From contig NZ_JALLGK010000001.1 in the NCBI RefSeq assembly GCF_023072595.1, forward strand, positions 434,001-498,000: a stretch of 64,000 nt of DNA, given 5' to 3'. Positions 11,965 to 21,006 of the stretch are shown here, piece after piece (position 1 is the stretch's first letter; each line of letters opens with the position of its first letter). The notes under the pieces were generated by a model. It searched no databases. It was given only the letters and a program-made list of their open reading frames with translations, and had not been told where the DNA came from. The position numbers and the translations under genes were made by a program. Origin of the DNA: Streptomyces sp. XM4193 (GTDB taxonomy: Bacteria; Actinomycetota; Actinomycetes; Streptomycetales; Streptomycetaceae).

Positions 11965-12891
11965 ATGATCGAAGCAAGAGAGCTCACCAAACGCTACGGC
12001 GACCACTTCGCCGTCGACGGACTGACGTTCCACGTGAAACCAGGCCGCGTCACCGGCTTCCTCGGCCCGAACGGAGCCGGGAAGACGACCACGATGCGGC
12101 TGATCCTGGGCCTGGACGCTCCCACTTCCGGCAGCGTGACGGTCGGCGGAGTGCCGTACACCGGACTGCCGTCGCCGCTGCGCACGGTCGGTTCGCTGCT
12201 GGGCGCGGGGGAGGTGCACGGCGGGCGGTCCGCCCACCGGCATCTGCTCGGCCTCGCGGTCAGCAACGGCATCGCGCGCGACCGGGTCGACGAGGTGCTG
12301 GAGCTGGTGGGGCTGCCCGCCGATACCGCGCGCCGACGGGTGCGCGGCTTCTCCCTGGGCATGGCCCAGCGGCTCGGCATCGCCGCCGCGCTTCTCGGCG
12401 ATCCCGAGGTGCTGATCCTGGACGAACCGGTCAACGGGCTGGACACCGAGGGCATCCGCTGGATCCGCGATCTGCTGAAGTCCCTTGCCGCGCAGGGCCG
12501 TACGGTCTTCCTCTCCAGCCATCTGATGAGCGAGATGGAACTCACCGCGGACCATCTGATCGTCGTCGGCCGGGGACGGTTGCTGGCCGACACCACGATG
12601 CGGGACTTCATCGAGACCCATTCGCAGGGTCATGTGCTGGTCCGCACGCCCGAGCCGGAGTGCCTGCGCTCACTGGTGGAGGGGCGGGGCGCGCAGTGGC
12701 GGCCGGAGCCGCGAGGCGGCTGGCGAGTCGACGGGCTGCGCGCCGAGGTCATCGGTGATCTCGCCCGTCGGTACGGACACGCGATCCATGAACTCACTCC
12801 GTGCCACTCCTCGTTGGAGGACGTCTACACGGAGCTGGCCCAACCCGCCGCGCGCTACCGCGCCCGGCCCGAGAAGGAGGCTGCCCGATGA
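11965..12891 (+). CDS. ABC exporter ATP-binding subunit
   Basis: A 308-residue ATPase of the multidrug/antibiotic exporter (CcmA/DrrA-like) class. Walker A is FLGPNGAGKTTTM (about residues 31-43). The signature is FSLGMAQRLGIAAALL, a variant of LSGGQ. Walker B is VLILDEPVNGLD, and the switch His is in VFLSSHLMSEME. The C-terminal ~80 residues, ending YTELAQPAARYRA, are the usual subfamily tail. It overlaps the permease gene by 4 nt (ATGA). TAGCTT lies about 10 bp upstream of the ATG, so a nearly leaderless transcript is possible. Substrate is unknown; regulation by the adjacent response regulator is likely from context. Confidence 0.92.
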   Translation: MIEARELTKRYGDHFAVDGLTFHVKPGRVTGFLGPNGAGKTTTMRLILGLDAPTSGSVTVGGVPYTGLPSPLRTVGSLLGAGEVHGGRSAHRHLLGLAVSNGIARDRVDEVLELVGLPADTARRRVRGFSLGMAQRLGIAAALLGDPEVLILDEPVNGLDTEGIRWIRDLLKSLAAQGRTVFLSSHLMSEMELTADHLIVVGRGRLLADTTMRDFIETHSQGHVLVRTPEPECLRSLVEGRGAQWRPEPRGGWRVDGLRAEVIGDLARRYGHAIHELTPCHSSLEDVYTELAQPAARYRARPEKEAAR

Positions 12892-13748
12892 AAGGGGACA
12901 CCGGGACGGACAGGACACACAGGACGGACAACAGGGCGGACGAGGTGAACAGGACACCCAGGACGGAACAGCGGGCCGAGTCCCGGCCCGGCGCCGGGAG
13001 AGCCGGTTTCCGGCAGGCGCTCGGCCACGAGTGGGTCAAATTCACCAGCGTCCGCTCGACGCTGTGGACCGTGGTGGCGACCGGCGCGGTGACCGCTCTC
13101 GGCGCGGTGTTCGTCGCCCTCAGCGAGAGCCTGCAACCCGACGACACCGTGCTGGGCGGCAGTCTCACACTGGCCGTCCTCGGCCAGATGCTGGCGGCCG
13201 TGTTCGGTGTGCTCGTCGTCAGCGGCGAGTACGCGAGCGGCACGATCCGTACGACGCTCACTGCCTGTCCGCGCCGCGGCACGGTGGTGGCGGCCAAGAC
13301 GACGCTGGTCGCGTCGGTGCTGTACGCGGTGGGGCTGGTCTCGTGCACAGCCGCGTACCTGCTGGGAGACGCACTGCTGCCGAGCGGGACGTACGCACAG
13401 GGCGAGCCGCTGCCCGCGCTGTTCGGGGCCGCGGCGTCGTTCGCCGTCTCCGGGCTGCTGGGGTTGGCGATCGGACTGCTGGTGCGCCACTCGGCGGGTG
13501 CGGTGACCGCGGCGGTGGCGGTGCTCCTGCTGCCGTCCCTCCTCGGCCCGCTCTTCGGCGACTTCCAGGGCTGGGTGGCGGGCGTCTCGCCGACCGCCGC
13601 GCTGGAGAAGGTGATCCAGACCTCCGACGCCGGCGCGGAGGTGGTCGGCAGTCTCGGCGCCGGGGCGTCGCTCCTGTTGGTCGCCGGCTACACGGCGGTC
13701 GTACTGCTGGTGGCCGGTACGGCCTTCCGGCTGCGCGACGTGCACTGA
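12888..13748 (+). CDS. ABC exporter permease subunit
   Basis: A 286-residue permease with about six hydrophobic segments after a 45-residue hydrophilic, Thr/Arg-rich leader. The entry motif RQALGHEWVKFTSVRSTLWT is the hallmark of the ABC-2 permease partners of DrrA-like ATPases. The GEYASGTIRTTLTACPRRG loop is the cytoplasmic motif between TM2 and TM3, and the protein ends AGTAFRLRDVH. It starts in an ATGA overlap with the ATPase gene, with a good GAGAAGGAGG site 7 nt upstream. Together the two genes form a complete exporter that probably acts as a dimer of each subunit. Confidence 0.9.
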   Translation: MKGDTGTDRTHRTDNRADEVNRTPRTEQRAESRPGAGRAGFRQALGHEWVKFTSVRSTLWTVVATGAVTALGAVFVALSESLQPDDTVLGGSLTLAVLGQMLAAVFGVLVVSGEYASGTIRTTLTACPRRGTVVAAKTTLVASVLYAVGLVSCTAAYLLGDALLPSGTYAQGEPLPALFGAAASFAVSGLLGLAIGLLVRHSAGAVTAAVAVLLLPSLLGPLFGDFQGWVAGVSPTAALEKVIQTSDAGAEVVGSLGAGASLLLVAGYTAVVLLVAGTAFRLRDVH

Positions 13749-14106
13749 ACCGCAGCGCCCGCCGTACGGGCCGCAGCGCCGCGGCCCGAACGCAGCGCCC
13801 GCGGCCCGAACGCAGCGCCGCGGCCCGTACGGCGCCGGGCGCCCCGGCGTCTCCGGGGTCGCACCGGTCGGCGGGGTTGCGCTGGTCACAAGCCGCACTT
13901 CGCGGGCGGTGGGCGCAACCGTGGCCGCCCGCGTCGCGTCCCAGCGGGGGCGGGCAGGGACCCGCCGGAGCGGGTGTTCTCACTTTCGTCAGACCCGACG
14001 GGCGACGAAGGTGAATGGTGCGATCGGCCCGCACGCTCTACGGTCAGCCGGGTGGGTTCTCCCGGGGCCCTGCAGGACGGTTGCGCGAGCGCGGAGGACA
14101 TCACGC
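13749..14106. repeat. Intergenic region with GC-rich degenerate tandem repeat
   Basis: Between about 13751 and 13835 an approximately 20-bp unit of the form CGCAGCGCC(CG)CGGCCCGAA recurs four times. The rest shows no gene. A GCGGAGGAC purine tract at about 14091-14099 serves as ribosome-binding site for the P-type ATPase. No convincing terminator or promoter hexamers were found. Confidence 0.5.
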
Positions 14107-16599
14107 ATGAGTGAACGGTTGGACACGATCGACGAGTCGACGGACTCGTCGGCCGGACAGGAGTCCGGGGGTGCCCATCACGCCTCGCGAGGAGTCGGAC
14201 TGACCTCCGCCGAAGTCGCCGCACGGGTTGCCGCCGGGCAGGTCAACGACGTACCGCCGCGGTCCAGCCGCAGCGTCGGCGAGATCGTGCGGGCGAACGT
14301 CTTCACCCGTATCAACGCGATCATCGGTGTGCTCTTCGTCATCATCATGATCGTCGGCCCGATCCAGGACGGTCTCTTCGGCGGCGTGATCGTCGCCAAC
14401 ATCCTGATCGGCATCTTCCAGGAGGTGCGCGCCAAGCGGACCCTGGACGAGCTGGCCATCGTCGGCGAGACCCGTCCGTCGGTCTGGCGCGACGGGGAGG
14501 TCGTCGAGATCAGCCCGTCCGAGGTGGTGCTCGGCGACGTCATCGAGCTCGGGCCGGGGGACAAGATCGTCGTCGACGGGCAGGCCGTCTTCACCGACAA
14601 CCTGGAGGTCGACGAGTCGCTGCTCACCGGCGAGGCCGATCCGGTCGTCAAGGAGCCCGGCGACCCGGTGATGTCCGGCAGCTTCGTCGTCGCCGGTGGC
14701 GGTGCGTTCGCCGCGACCCGGGTGGGCAAGGACGCGTACGCGGCGCAGCTCGCCGAGGAGGCCAAGCGCTTCACGCTGGTCAACTCGGAGCTGCGGCAGG
14801 GCATCAGCACCATCCTGAAGTACGTCACGTACGTCATCATTCCGGCCGGAATCGCCTTGATCATCAGCCAGTTGGCGATCAACGACGGCGATCTGCCGGA
14901 GGCCGTGCGCCGGATGGTCGCGGGTCTGGTGCCGATGGTGCCCGAGGGGCTGGTGCTGCTCACCTCGATCGCCTTCGCGGTCGGCGTCGTACGGCTGGGC
15001 CGCAAGCAGTGCCTGGTCCAGGAGCTGCCGGCGATCGAGGGCCTGGCCCGGGTCGACACCGTCTGCCTGGACAAGACCGGCACGCTCACCGAGGCCTCGA
15101 TGGACGTCGAGACCGTGCACCGGTTGGGCGACGCGCCCGCCGACATCGACGTGGACGCGGTGCTCGGCGCGCTCGGCAGCGCGGACGAGCGTCCCAACGC
15201 CAGCCTCCAGGCCATCATCGACCGCTACCCGGCCCCTTCCGGCTGGTCGGTGGTCGGCGGCGCCCCGTTCTCCTCGGCGCGCAAGTGGAGCGGCGCCACC
15301 GTGCGCACCGCCGCGGGTGCCACCGAGACCTGGCTGCTGGGCGCCCCCGACGTGCTGCTGCCCGCCGGCCACGAGGCGCTCGCCGAGGTCGACGAGTACG
15401 GCGCCAAGGGACTGCGGGTCCTGCTGCTGGCCCGCTGCTCGGCCGAACTGGACGCGCTGCTCGCCGAGCCGGCGACCGCGACGGCGGCGGCCACCCCGGT
15501 GGCACTGGTCGTGATCAAGCAGCGCATCCGTCCCGAGGCCCCCGAGACGCTGCGGTACTTCGCCGACCAGGGCGTGGAAACCAAGGTCATCTCCGGCGAC
15601 AACGCGCTCTCCGTCGGCGCGGTCGCCCGTGGCCTCGAACTGCCCGGCGCCGAGCACCCGGTGGACGCCCGCGGCCTGCCCGACGGTGCGCGCGAGCCCG
15701 ACCGGCTCGCCGACGAGGTCGAGGGCAACACGATCTTCGGCCGCGTCGGTCCGCAGCAGAAGCGGGACATGGTGCACGCACTCCAGTCGCGCGGCCACAC
15801 GGTGGCGATGACCGGTGACGGCGTCAACGACGTACTGGCGCTCAAGGACGCGGACATCGCAGTCGCGATGGGCTCCGGCAGCCCGGCCTCGCGCGGTGTA
15901 GCCCAGATCGTGCTGCTGAACAACAGCTTCGCCACCCTCCCGTCGGTGGTCGCCGAGGGCCGTCGGGTGATCGGCAACATCGAGCGGGTCGCCAACCTCT
16001 TCCTCACCAAGACGGTGTACGGAGCGCTGCTCGCGATCATCGTGGTGTTCGCGCAGACCCCGTACCCGTTCCTGCCGCGGCATCTGACCCTGATCGGTTC
16101 GCTGACGATCGGCATCCCGGCCTTCTTCCTCGCGCTCGCCCCGAACAAGGAGCGCGCGAAGTCCAACTTCGTGGGCCGGGTGCTGAGGTTCGCGATCCCC
16201 GCGGGCAGCCTCGCCGCGGTCGCCACCACGGTGTCGTACCTGATGGCGCGGTCGGTGTACGACGACAACCTGGAGGCGGAGACCTCCATCGCCTGTCTGA
16301 CCCTGTTCCTGGTCGCGCTCTGGGCGCTGGCGATCATCTCCCGCCCGTACACCTGGTGGCGGGTGCTGCTGGTCGGCACCATGGCGCTGTCGTTCGCGAC
16401 CGTGCTGACCGTGCCGTTCCTCCAGGACTTCTTCCAGATCAGCCTGGTCGGCACCCAGGCGCCCTGGACCGCGGTCGGCGTCGCCGTGACGGCCGGTGTG
16501 ACGCTGGAGGTCCTCTGGTACGTGCTGCGCCGCCGGGCCCGGACCGAGGAGTCCGCGGCCGGGACCGCGGCGGGGGAGAAGCTCGGCGCGGCGGCGTAA
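14107..16599 (+). CDS. Cation-translocating P-type ATPase (CtpE-like)
   Basis: An 830-residue P-type ATPase. In order: an N-terminal actuator entry VGLTSAEVAARVAAGQVNDV; TM1-2; the actuator motif SLLTGEADPV (TGES equivalent); TM4 with the ion-path motif PMVPEGLVLL; the phosphorylation site DKTGTLTEAS (Asp322); the nucleotide-binding domain; the hinge TGDGVNDVLALKDADIAVAMGSGSPA; and a C-terminal membrane block. There is no N-terminal heavy-metal CxxC motif, so it is not a copper/zinc P1B pump. Overall it resembles mycobacterial CtpE, reported to import calcium; that substrate is inference here. Start ATG has GGAGG about 10 nt upstream. A strong hairpin terminator lies about 75 bp after the stop. 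Confidence 0.92.
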   Translation: MSERLDTIDESTDSSAGQESGGAHHASRGVGLTSAEVAARVAAGQVNDVPPRSSRSVGEIVRANVFTRINAIIGVLFVIIMIVGPIQDGLFGGVIVANILIGIFQEVRAKRTLDELAIVGETRPSVWRDGEVVEISPSEVVLGDVIELGPGDKIVVDGQAVFTDNLEVDESLLTGEADPVVKEPGDPVMSGSFVVAGGGAFAATRVGKDAYAAQLAEEAKRFTLVNSELRQGISTILKYVTYVIIPAGIALIISQLAINDGDLPEAVRRMVAGLVPMVPEGLVLLTSIAFAVGVVRLGRKQCLVQELPAIEGLARVDTVCLDKTGTLTEASMDVETVHRLGDAPADIDVDAVLGALGSADERPNASLQAIIDRYPAPSGWSVVGGAPFSSARKWSGATVRTAAGATETWLLGAPDVLLPAGHEALAEVDEYGAKGLRVLLLARCSAELDALLAEPATATAAATPVALVVIKQRIRPEAPETLRYFADQGVETKVISGDNALSVGAVARGLELPGAEHPVDARGLPDGAREPDRLADEVEGNTIFGRVGPQQKRDMVHALQSRGHTVAMTGDGVNDVLALKDADIAVAMGSGSPASRGVAQIVLLNNSFATLPSVVAEGRRVIGNIERVANLFLTKTVYGALLAIIVVFAQTPYPFLPRHLTLIGSLTIGIPAFFLALAPNKERAKSNFVGRVLRFAIPAGSLAAVATTVSYLMARSVYDDNLEAETSIACLTLFLVALWALAIISRPYTWWRVLLVGTMALSFATVLTVPFLQDFFQISLVGTQAPWTAVGVAVTAGVTLEVLWYVLRRRARTEESAAGTAAGEKLGAAA

Positions 16600-16675
16600 C
16601 ACGCTTTGCCGACAGGGCGGTTGACGCCCGTCGGACCGGTCGGCGGGGTCGCCGGCCGGCCCGACGGGCGCAGCA

Positions 16676-16701
16676 CGGGGCGGGTCTTCGGACCCGCCCC
16701 G
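16676..16701 (+). terminator. Hairpin terminator after the P-type ATPase gene
   Basis: A perfect 11-bp stem (CGGGGCGGGTC / GACCCGCCCCG) closes a TTCG tetraloop with a C-G closing pair, the exceptionally stable cUUCGg form. It lies 77 bp downstream of the ATPase stop. There is no U tract, as is common in streptomycetes. Confidence 0.85.
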
Positions 16702-16917
16702 CCGTCGTCTCCGGTGAGGCGGGCGGGCGTATGTGCGGTGGACGTATGGGGACGGGGCGTACGGGTGGCGGCGGTGCGGCTGGTGACGGGTGCTGTCCCG
16801 CGAGGTGCTTCGACCGGTCGGACGAGGCCGGACTCGAACCAGCGATAGAGAGCCGTCGCCCGGATATCGCCCCGCAGCCCGAGCCGTACGGAGTGGGCCC
16901 GGACCTAGCCTGGCCAC

Positions 16918-19548
16918 GTGAAACGCGACGACGACCGGTTGCTGCCGGCTCTCCTGCTCTGCCTCCAGGCCCTGGTGTGGCCGGGCGGATCGCTGCTGCG
17001 CGGATCGGTGCCGTCCGCCTCGGAACTGTTGGTGGCGCTGCTGACCGCGGGCACCGTGACGGCCGCGCTCACAGTGCGCCGCTCGCGGCCCGTGCTCGCG
17101 CTGCTGCCGGCCGTCGCCGCCTGTGCGCTGGGCGCGGGGGCGCTGCCCGTCGGTGGCACCGCGGTACTGGGCACGGCCGGAATCGCGCTCGCGCTGTACA
17201 CCGTGGCGACGGAACGGGACACCTTCACCGCGGTGCTGTGCGCAGCCGCGCTCTCCGGCTGGCAGTTCGTCCACGGCGTGAGTCTGCACGGCCTCAGCGA
17301 CCGCCACGGGCTCGACCTCGTCCTGACCGCGCTGCTCCACGCCGGCGCCTGCGGCGGCGGGCTGCTGGTACGGCGCAACCGTCGGGCCCGTGGGGCGGCC
17401 GAACTCCGCCTGGAACGCGCCGAGTCGGAGCGCCACCGGCTCCCGGCAGTCGAACGCCGGCGGATGGAACGGGAGTTGCACGACGTCAGCGCGCACCATC
17501 TGACCGCTGTCGTCGTCACCGCCGGTGCGGCGCTCAGCCTGCACGAGCGGCGACCCGAACTCGCCGGTGAGGCACTGGAGTTCGCCGCCGAAACCGGCCG
17601 TACGGTCACCGCTGCCCTCACCGCCGTACGCTCGCCCGCGGCGTCGGCGGACGAACTCCCCTCCCCGCACGAGCGGTTGCTCGACCTCGTCGCGGGCTTC
17701 GGCCGGCTGGGCGGGGTCATCGAGCACGAGATCGACCCGCTGCCCGACGGTGCTGTCGCCGACGCGGCGTACGGCATCGTCCGCGAGGCGCTGACCAATG
17801 TGGCCCGCCACGCCCCCGGCGCCCGTACCACGGTGGTCTGCCGATACGGCGAGGCACGGACCGAGGTGCGGATCACCAACGCCGCACCGCCCGCCGGCGC
17901 AACCGCGCACGCCGCGGGACTCGGCGGCGGACGCGGGCAGGGGTCGCTCCGCTCGCGGGCACGGGAGGCCGGCGGCACGCTGCGGACCGGCCCGGGCCCG
18001 GAGGGCGGTTGGGAGGTCCGCGCCGAACTCCCGGGCCGGGCCGCTGTGTTGGTGGAACGGACCGAACCGGTCGGTCACCGGGCCGCACAGCTGGTCGTGG
18101 CCCTCGGCCTGTGCACCCAGCCGCTGCTGTCGACGCTGGTGCTCAGTACCGCGCGGACACCGGCCGAGCCGAGCGGCGACTGGCAGATTCCGGCCGGAGT
18201 GCTGTTCGCGCTGCTCGCCGCCGCGCAGGCCGTCGCCCTGCTGTGGCTGCGCCGTTCGCCGCGCACGGCGCAGTTCGCACTGCTCGCGCTGGTACCGCTG
18301 TGGCCGGTGGCCATGGCCGCGGGGCAGTACGAAGGGCCGGTGTTGCTGCCGCCGCTGCTGAGCGCCGTCGCCACCTGCGCGGCTCTCGTCGGCCAGGAAC
18401 GCCCCCGCCCCGACGGCACCGCGACCGGGCGCGGCGGCCGGGCCGGTGTCACCGGTGCTGCCGGTGTCGCCGGTGCTGCCGGTGTCGCCGGTTCGGCGGG
18501 GCTGATCGCACCGGCGGTGTGCGTGGCGGTGCACACCGCGGCGGCGGTCGCCGCGGTGCTCGGACGCGGTACGACGCTGCCGCTCTGGGCGGTGGTCGCG
18601 GGATGTGCGGCCGGTGCCGCGGCGCTGCTCGGCGCCGCCGAGACGGCCGGCCTGCGGCGCGGTAGTCGGAGGCGCGAGGCCGAGGACGCACACGCGGCGC
18701 GCATCGACGACTGGACCGAGGCGGCCGTGCGCGACGCCTGGGCCGAACGCCGCCGCATCACCGCCGGACTGGAGACGACCGTGCTCGCACGCACCGCCGA
18801 CATGGCCGCGGAAGCCGAGGCCGGACGGCTCGAGGCGACCGCCGAACGGGCCCGCGAGGCGCTGGCGGCGATGCGCGCCCTGCTCGACTCCGTCCACGCC
18901 GCCGACACCACCCGCCCCTCGGGCGAAGCACGCACAGCCCGCGACGCGCAGCCGGCCGACGATGCGCGCGACGGCGATGCGCACCACAGTGACGCGCACG
19001 ACGGCGATGCGCGCGACAGTGAGGCGCACCCGGCCGGCGAGACGCATCTGTCCGGCGAAACGCGAGACGGCTCCGGCGCGACACAGGACAGCACTGACGC
19101 GCATCGCTCCGGCGCTCCGCGCCGTCCGCAGCCGACGGTCGACGCCCTCGATCTGCTCGCCCGCCAGGCCCGGGCCACCGGCCGAGACGTCAGGATCCGG
19201 CTGACGCCTCGCGTACCGCAGCGCCTGCCCGCAGCAGTCGACCTCGCCGCGTACCACCTCACCGAGACGCTCCTCTCCGCCGCTGCCCCGCAGCCTCCGG
19301 CCGCTGTCACCACGGTCGAACTCGACGCGGACGAGGCCGAGTTGACGATCACGGCGACCGGGGCGGCGGGTGCCGAGCGGCCCGCGGCGGCAGCGCGTCT
19401 TGCGGCCCGCGTCGACGCGCTCGGTGGCACACTGACGGCCCGATTCGACGGCTCACCGGGGGCGTTCCGCATTTCGCTGCCGCTCGGTGACGGTGCGGCG
19501 GACCGCGGGTCGGGCACGGAGCGGGACCACGACAGGAGGAACCGGTGA
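16918..19548 (+). CDS. Tandem (dual) NarL-type histidine kinase with degenerate second module
   Basis: 876 residues, about twice the usual size. The first module has N-terminal membrane helices (residues about 5-145), the HisKA_3 site ERRRMERELHDVSAHHL with His188, the N box VREALTNVARHA and a HATPase ending WEVRAELPGRA (about residue 378). A second membrane block follows (about 385-585), containing a GAAGVAGAAGVAG low-complexity run. A second kinase-like module then shows AERRRITAGLETTVLART, where the ERRRIxxELHD motif has lost its His. A repetitive DAR/DAH-rich insert and a degraded ATPase region (VDLAAYHLTETLLSAAA) end it. Only module one can autophosphorylate. The start GTG lies in a region with few alternatives, and the stop overlaps the regulator start (GTGA). 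The fusion probably arose by gene duplication. Confidence 0.88.
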   Translation: MKRDDDRLLPALLLCLQALVWPGGSLLRGSVPSASELLVALLTAGTVTAALTVRRSRPVLALLPAVAACALGAGALPVGGTAVLGTAGIALALYTVATERDTFTAVLCAAALSGWQFVHGVSLHGLSDRHGLDLVLTALLHAGACGGGLLVRRNRRARGAAELRLERAESERHRLPAVERRRMERELHDVSAHHLTAVVVTAGAALSLHERRPELAGEALEFAAETGRTVTAALTAVRSPAASADELPSPHERLLDLVAGFGRLGGVIEHEIDPLPDGAVADAAYGIVREALTNVARHAPGARTTVVCRYGEARTEVRITNAAPPAGATAHAAGLGGGRGQGSLRSRAREAGGTLRTGPGPEGGWEVRAELPGRAAVLVERTEPVGHRAAQLVVALGLCTQPLLSTLVLSTARTPAEPSGDWQIPAGVLFALLAAAQAVALLWLRRSPRTAQFALLALVPLWPVAMAAGQYEGPVLLPPLLSAVATCAALVGQERPRPDGTATGRGGRAGVTGAAGVAGAAGVAGSAGLIAPAVCVAVHTAAAVAAVLGRGTTLPLWAVVAGCAAGAAALLGAAETAGLRRGSRRREAEDAHAARIDDWTEAAVRDAWAERRRITAGLETTVLARTADMAAEAEAGRLEATAERAREALAAMRALLDSVHAADTTRPSGEARTARDAQPADDARDGDAHHSDAHDGDARDSEAHPAGETHLSGETRDGSGATQDSTDAHRSGAPRRPQPTVDALDLLARQARATGRDVRIRLTPRVPQRLPAAVDLAAYHLTETLLSAAAPQPPAAVTTVELDADEAELTITATGAAGAERPAAAARLAARVDALGGTLTARFDGSPGAFRISLPLGDGAADRGSGTERDHDRRNR

Positions 19549-20237
19549 GTCTCAAGGTGCTGGTCGTCGACGACCAGGGCGTGGTCCGGGCGGGGTTCGC
19601 CGCGGTGATCGACGCCGAGGAGGACATGTGCGTCGTGGGCGAGGCCGCCGACGGTGCCGCGGCGGTGCACCTCGCACGCGAACTCGCGCCCGACGTGGTC
19701 GTCAGGGACGTCCGGATGCCGGAGGTCGACGGCATCGCCGCCACCCGCATCATCACCGCCGTGCCGAACGGCCCCCGGGTACTGGTGCTGACCACCTTCG
19801 ACCTCGACTCGTACGTCTTCGACGCACTGCGCGCGGGAGCGTCCGGCTTTCTGCTGAAGGACGTCCACGCGGGCGAACTCCTGCGCGGAATCAGGGTGGT
19901 GGCGGCCGGTGAGAGCGTACTGGCACCGTCCGCGACCCGCCGACTCATCGGCCACTATGCGGCACAGCCGGGGTCCGGGCGCTCCCGTGCGGACGATCGG
20001 ATGCCTCCCGATTCGGCGAACCTCACCGAACGCGAACGCCGTGTGCTCGGCCTGCTCGCCACCGGACTGAGCAACGCCGAGATCGGTGATCAGCTCGGCA
20101 TCGCCGTCGGCACCGTGAAATCCCATGTCAACGCGCTGTTGCACAAGCTCGGGGTGCGCGACCGGGTCCAGGCGACGATCCTCGCCTACGACCTGGGCCT
20201 CGTACGCCCCAACCCGCCCGGTCCGTACGCGACTTGA
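19545..20237 (+). CDS. NarL/FixJ-family response regulator paired with the dual kinase
   Basis: A 230-residue regulator. The receiver opens LKVLVVDDQGVVRAGFAAVI. Phospho-acceptor Asp55 sits in VVVRDVRMPEVDG, where the usual LMD is replaced by VRD. Thr and Lys appear in LTTFDLDSYVFDAL and FLLKDV. The LuxR HTH is LTERERRVLGLLATGLSNAE to VKSHVNALLHKLGVRDRV. It overlaps the kinase gene by 4 nt with GGAGGAA just upstream, so kinase and regulator are made together. It is clearly paralogous to the regulator at 11025-11813. Targets are unknown; the small membrane-protein gene downstream is a candidate. Confidence 0.92.
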   Translation: MSLKVLVVDDQGVVRAGFAAVIDAEEDMCVVGEAADGAAAVHLARELAPDVVVRDVRMPEVDGIAATRIITAVPNGPRVLVLTTFDLDSYVFDALRAGASGFLLKDVHAGELLRGIRVVAAGESVLAPSATRRLIGHYAAQPGSGRSRADDRMPPDSANLTERERRVLGLLATGLSNAEIGDQLGIAVGTVKSHVNALLHKLGVRDRVQATILAYDLGLVRPNPPGPYAT

Positions 20238-20560
20238 CCGCGCCGCACCCGTAACGGCGCCGGCTCTGCCCGCACCGGAGCGGCACAGCCGTTACGCACG
20301 GCCGGATGCCGCACGACGCACGACGCACGGCGCACGGGAGTTGGGCGCTCGCTCGGCCACAAGGCCGGCCGACCCTGCCGAGCCCTCGTGCCCGTCCCTG
20401 CCCGCCCCCGACCTCAGCCCTTCCGCAGCCACCGGCCCCGACCCGACAGCCCCCCGACCCACCGCCCCCGACCCGACAGCCCCGACCCACCGCCCCCGAC
20501 CAGCCCAGCCCCGATCCGACGGGCACGACTCAACAGGCTCGTACAACAGAGGAGTTCACC
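20238..20560. other. Intergenic region with CCCGACC-rich repeats
   Basis: This 323-bp stretch shows no gene. At about 20395-20515 it contains overlapping C-rich repeats of the type CCCGACCCGACAGCCC and CCCGACCCACCGCC. A GAGGAG ribosome-binding site at about 20549-20554 precedes the ATG of the small membrane-protein gene. Confidence 0.5.
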
Positions 20561-20857
20561 ATGAATCGATTCGCCGGCCGTATCCGCCAGTTCCTCACCG
20601 ACCCGGTGGCGCTCGGCTATCTGGCCCTGGTCGCCGCCCTGGTGGTCTGGGCGCTGACGGTGACCGGTCTCGACGATTCGGGCGAGTCGATGGCGGGGGT
20701 CGTGCCCGTCCTGGCGACCGCGCCCTTCGGTTTCGTCCTCGTCCTGCTGCCCGATCACGCCGCGTCGTTCCTGGTGGCCGTGGCGATCGGCGGGCTCGTC
20801 AACGCCCTTGTCATCGGCTGGTGTTCGCAGACCCTGCGCAAGAGGCGCAGCAGCTGA
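20561..20857 (+). CDS. Small three-helix membrane protein (SCO4225-like)
   Basis: 98 residues. The protein has three predicted membrane segments: about residues 17-36 (VALGYLALVAALVVWALTV), 45-62 (AGVVPVLATAPFGFVLVLL) and 68-88 (ASFLVAVAIGGLVNALVIGW). A basic C-terminus (RKRRSS) follows. Size and topology resemble the SCO4225-type streptomycete membrane proteins, but I am not certain of the family. The ATG has a strong AGAGGAG site 6 nt upstream. It follows the response regulator on the same strand and may be regulated by it. Confidence 0.7.
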   Translation: MNRFAGRIRQFLTDPVALGYLALVAALVVWALTVTGLDDSGESMAGVVPVLATAPFGFVLVLLPDHAASFLVAVAIGGLVNALVIGWCSQTLRKRRSS

Positions 20858-21006
20858 GACGCCCGGCGGTCCCGCGCACGTGCCGCACACCCGGGGCGCC
20901 CCGCGCCTGCCCGCGCACGCCACTCATCCCGCGCACGCCACTCACCTCGCGCAAGCAATGCACCACGCGCACCCGCCGAACCGCCGCACCCTTCACCTGC
21001 CCCGGG

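Noticed and set aside
16827..16870. tRNA T-arm-like sequence (minus strand GCTGG TTCGAGT CCGGC)
   Set aside because: The five-pair T arm and loop are present, but no matching acceptor 5' strand, D arm or anticodon arm can be assembled. It is more likely chance or a tRNA fragment than a gene.
14101..19257. A 1718-codon open frame on the minus strand opposite the P-type ATPase and dual kinase genes
   Set aside because: It mirrors two clearly homologous plus-strand genes; extreme GC keeps antisense frames open. Its product matches no family and is Arg/Gly/Pro-rich.
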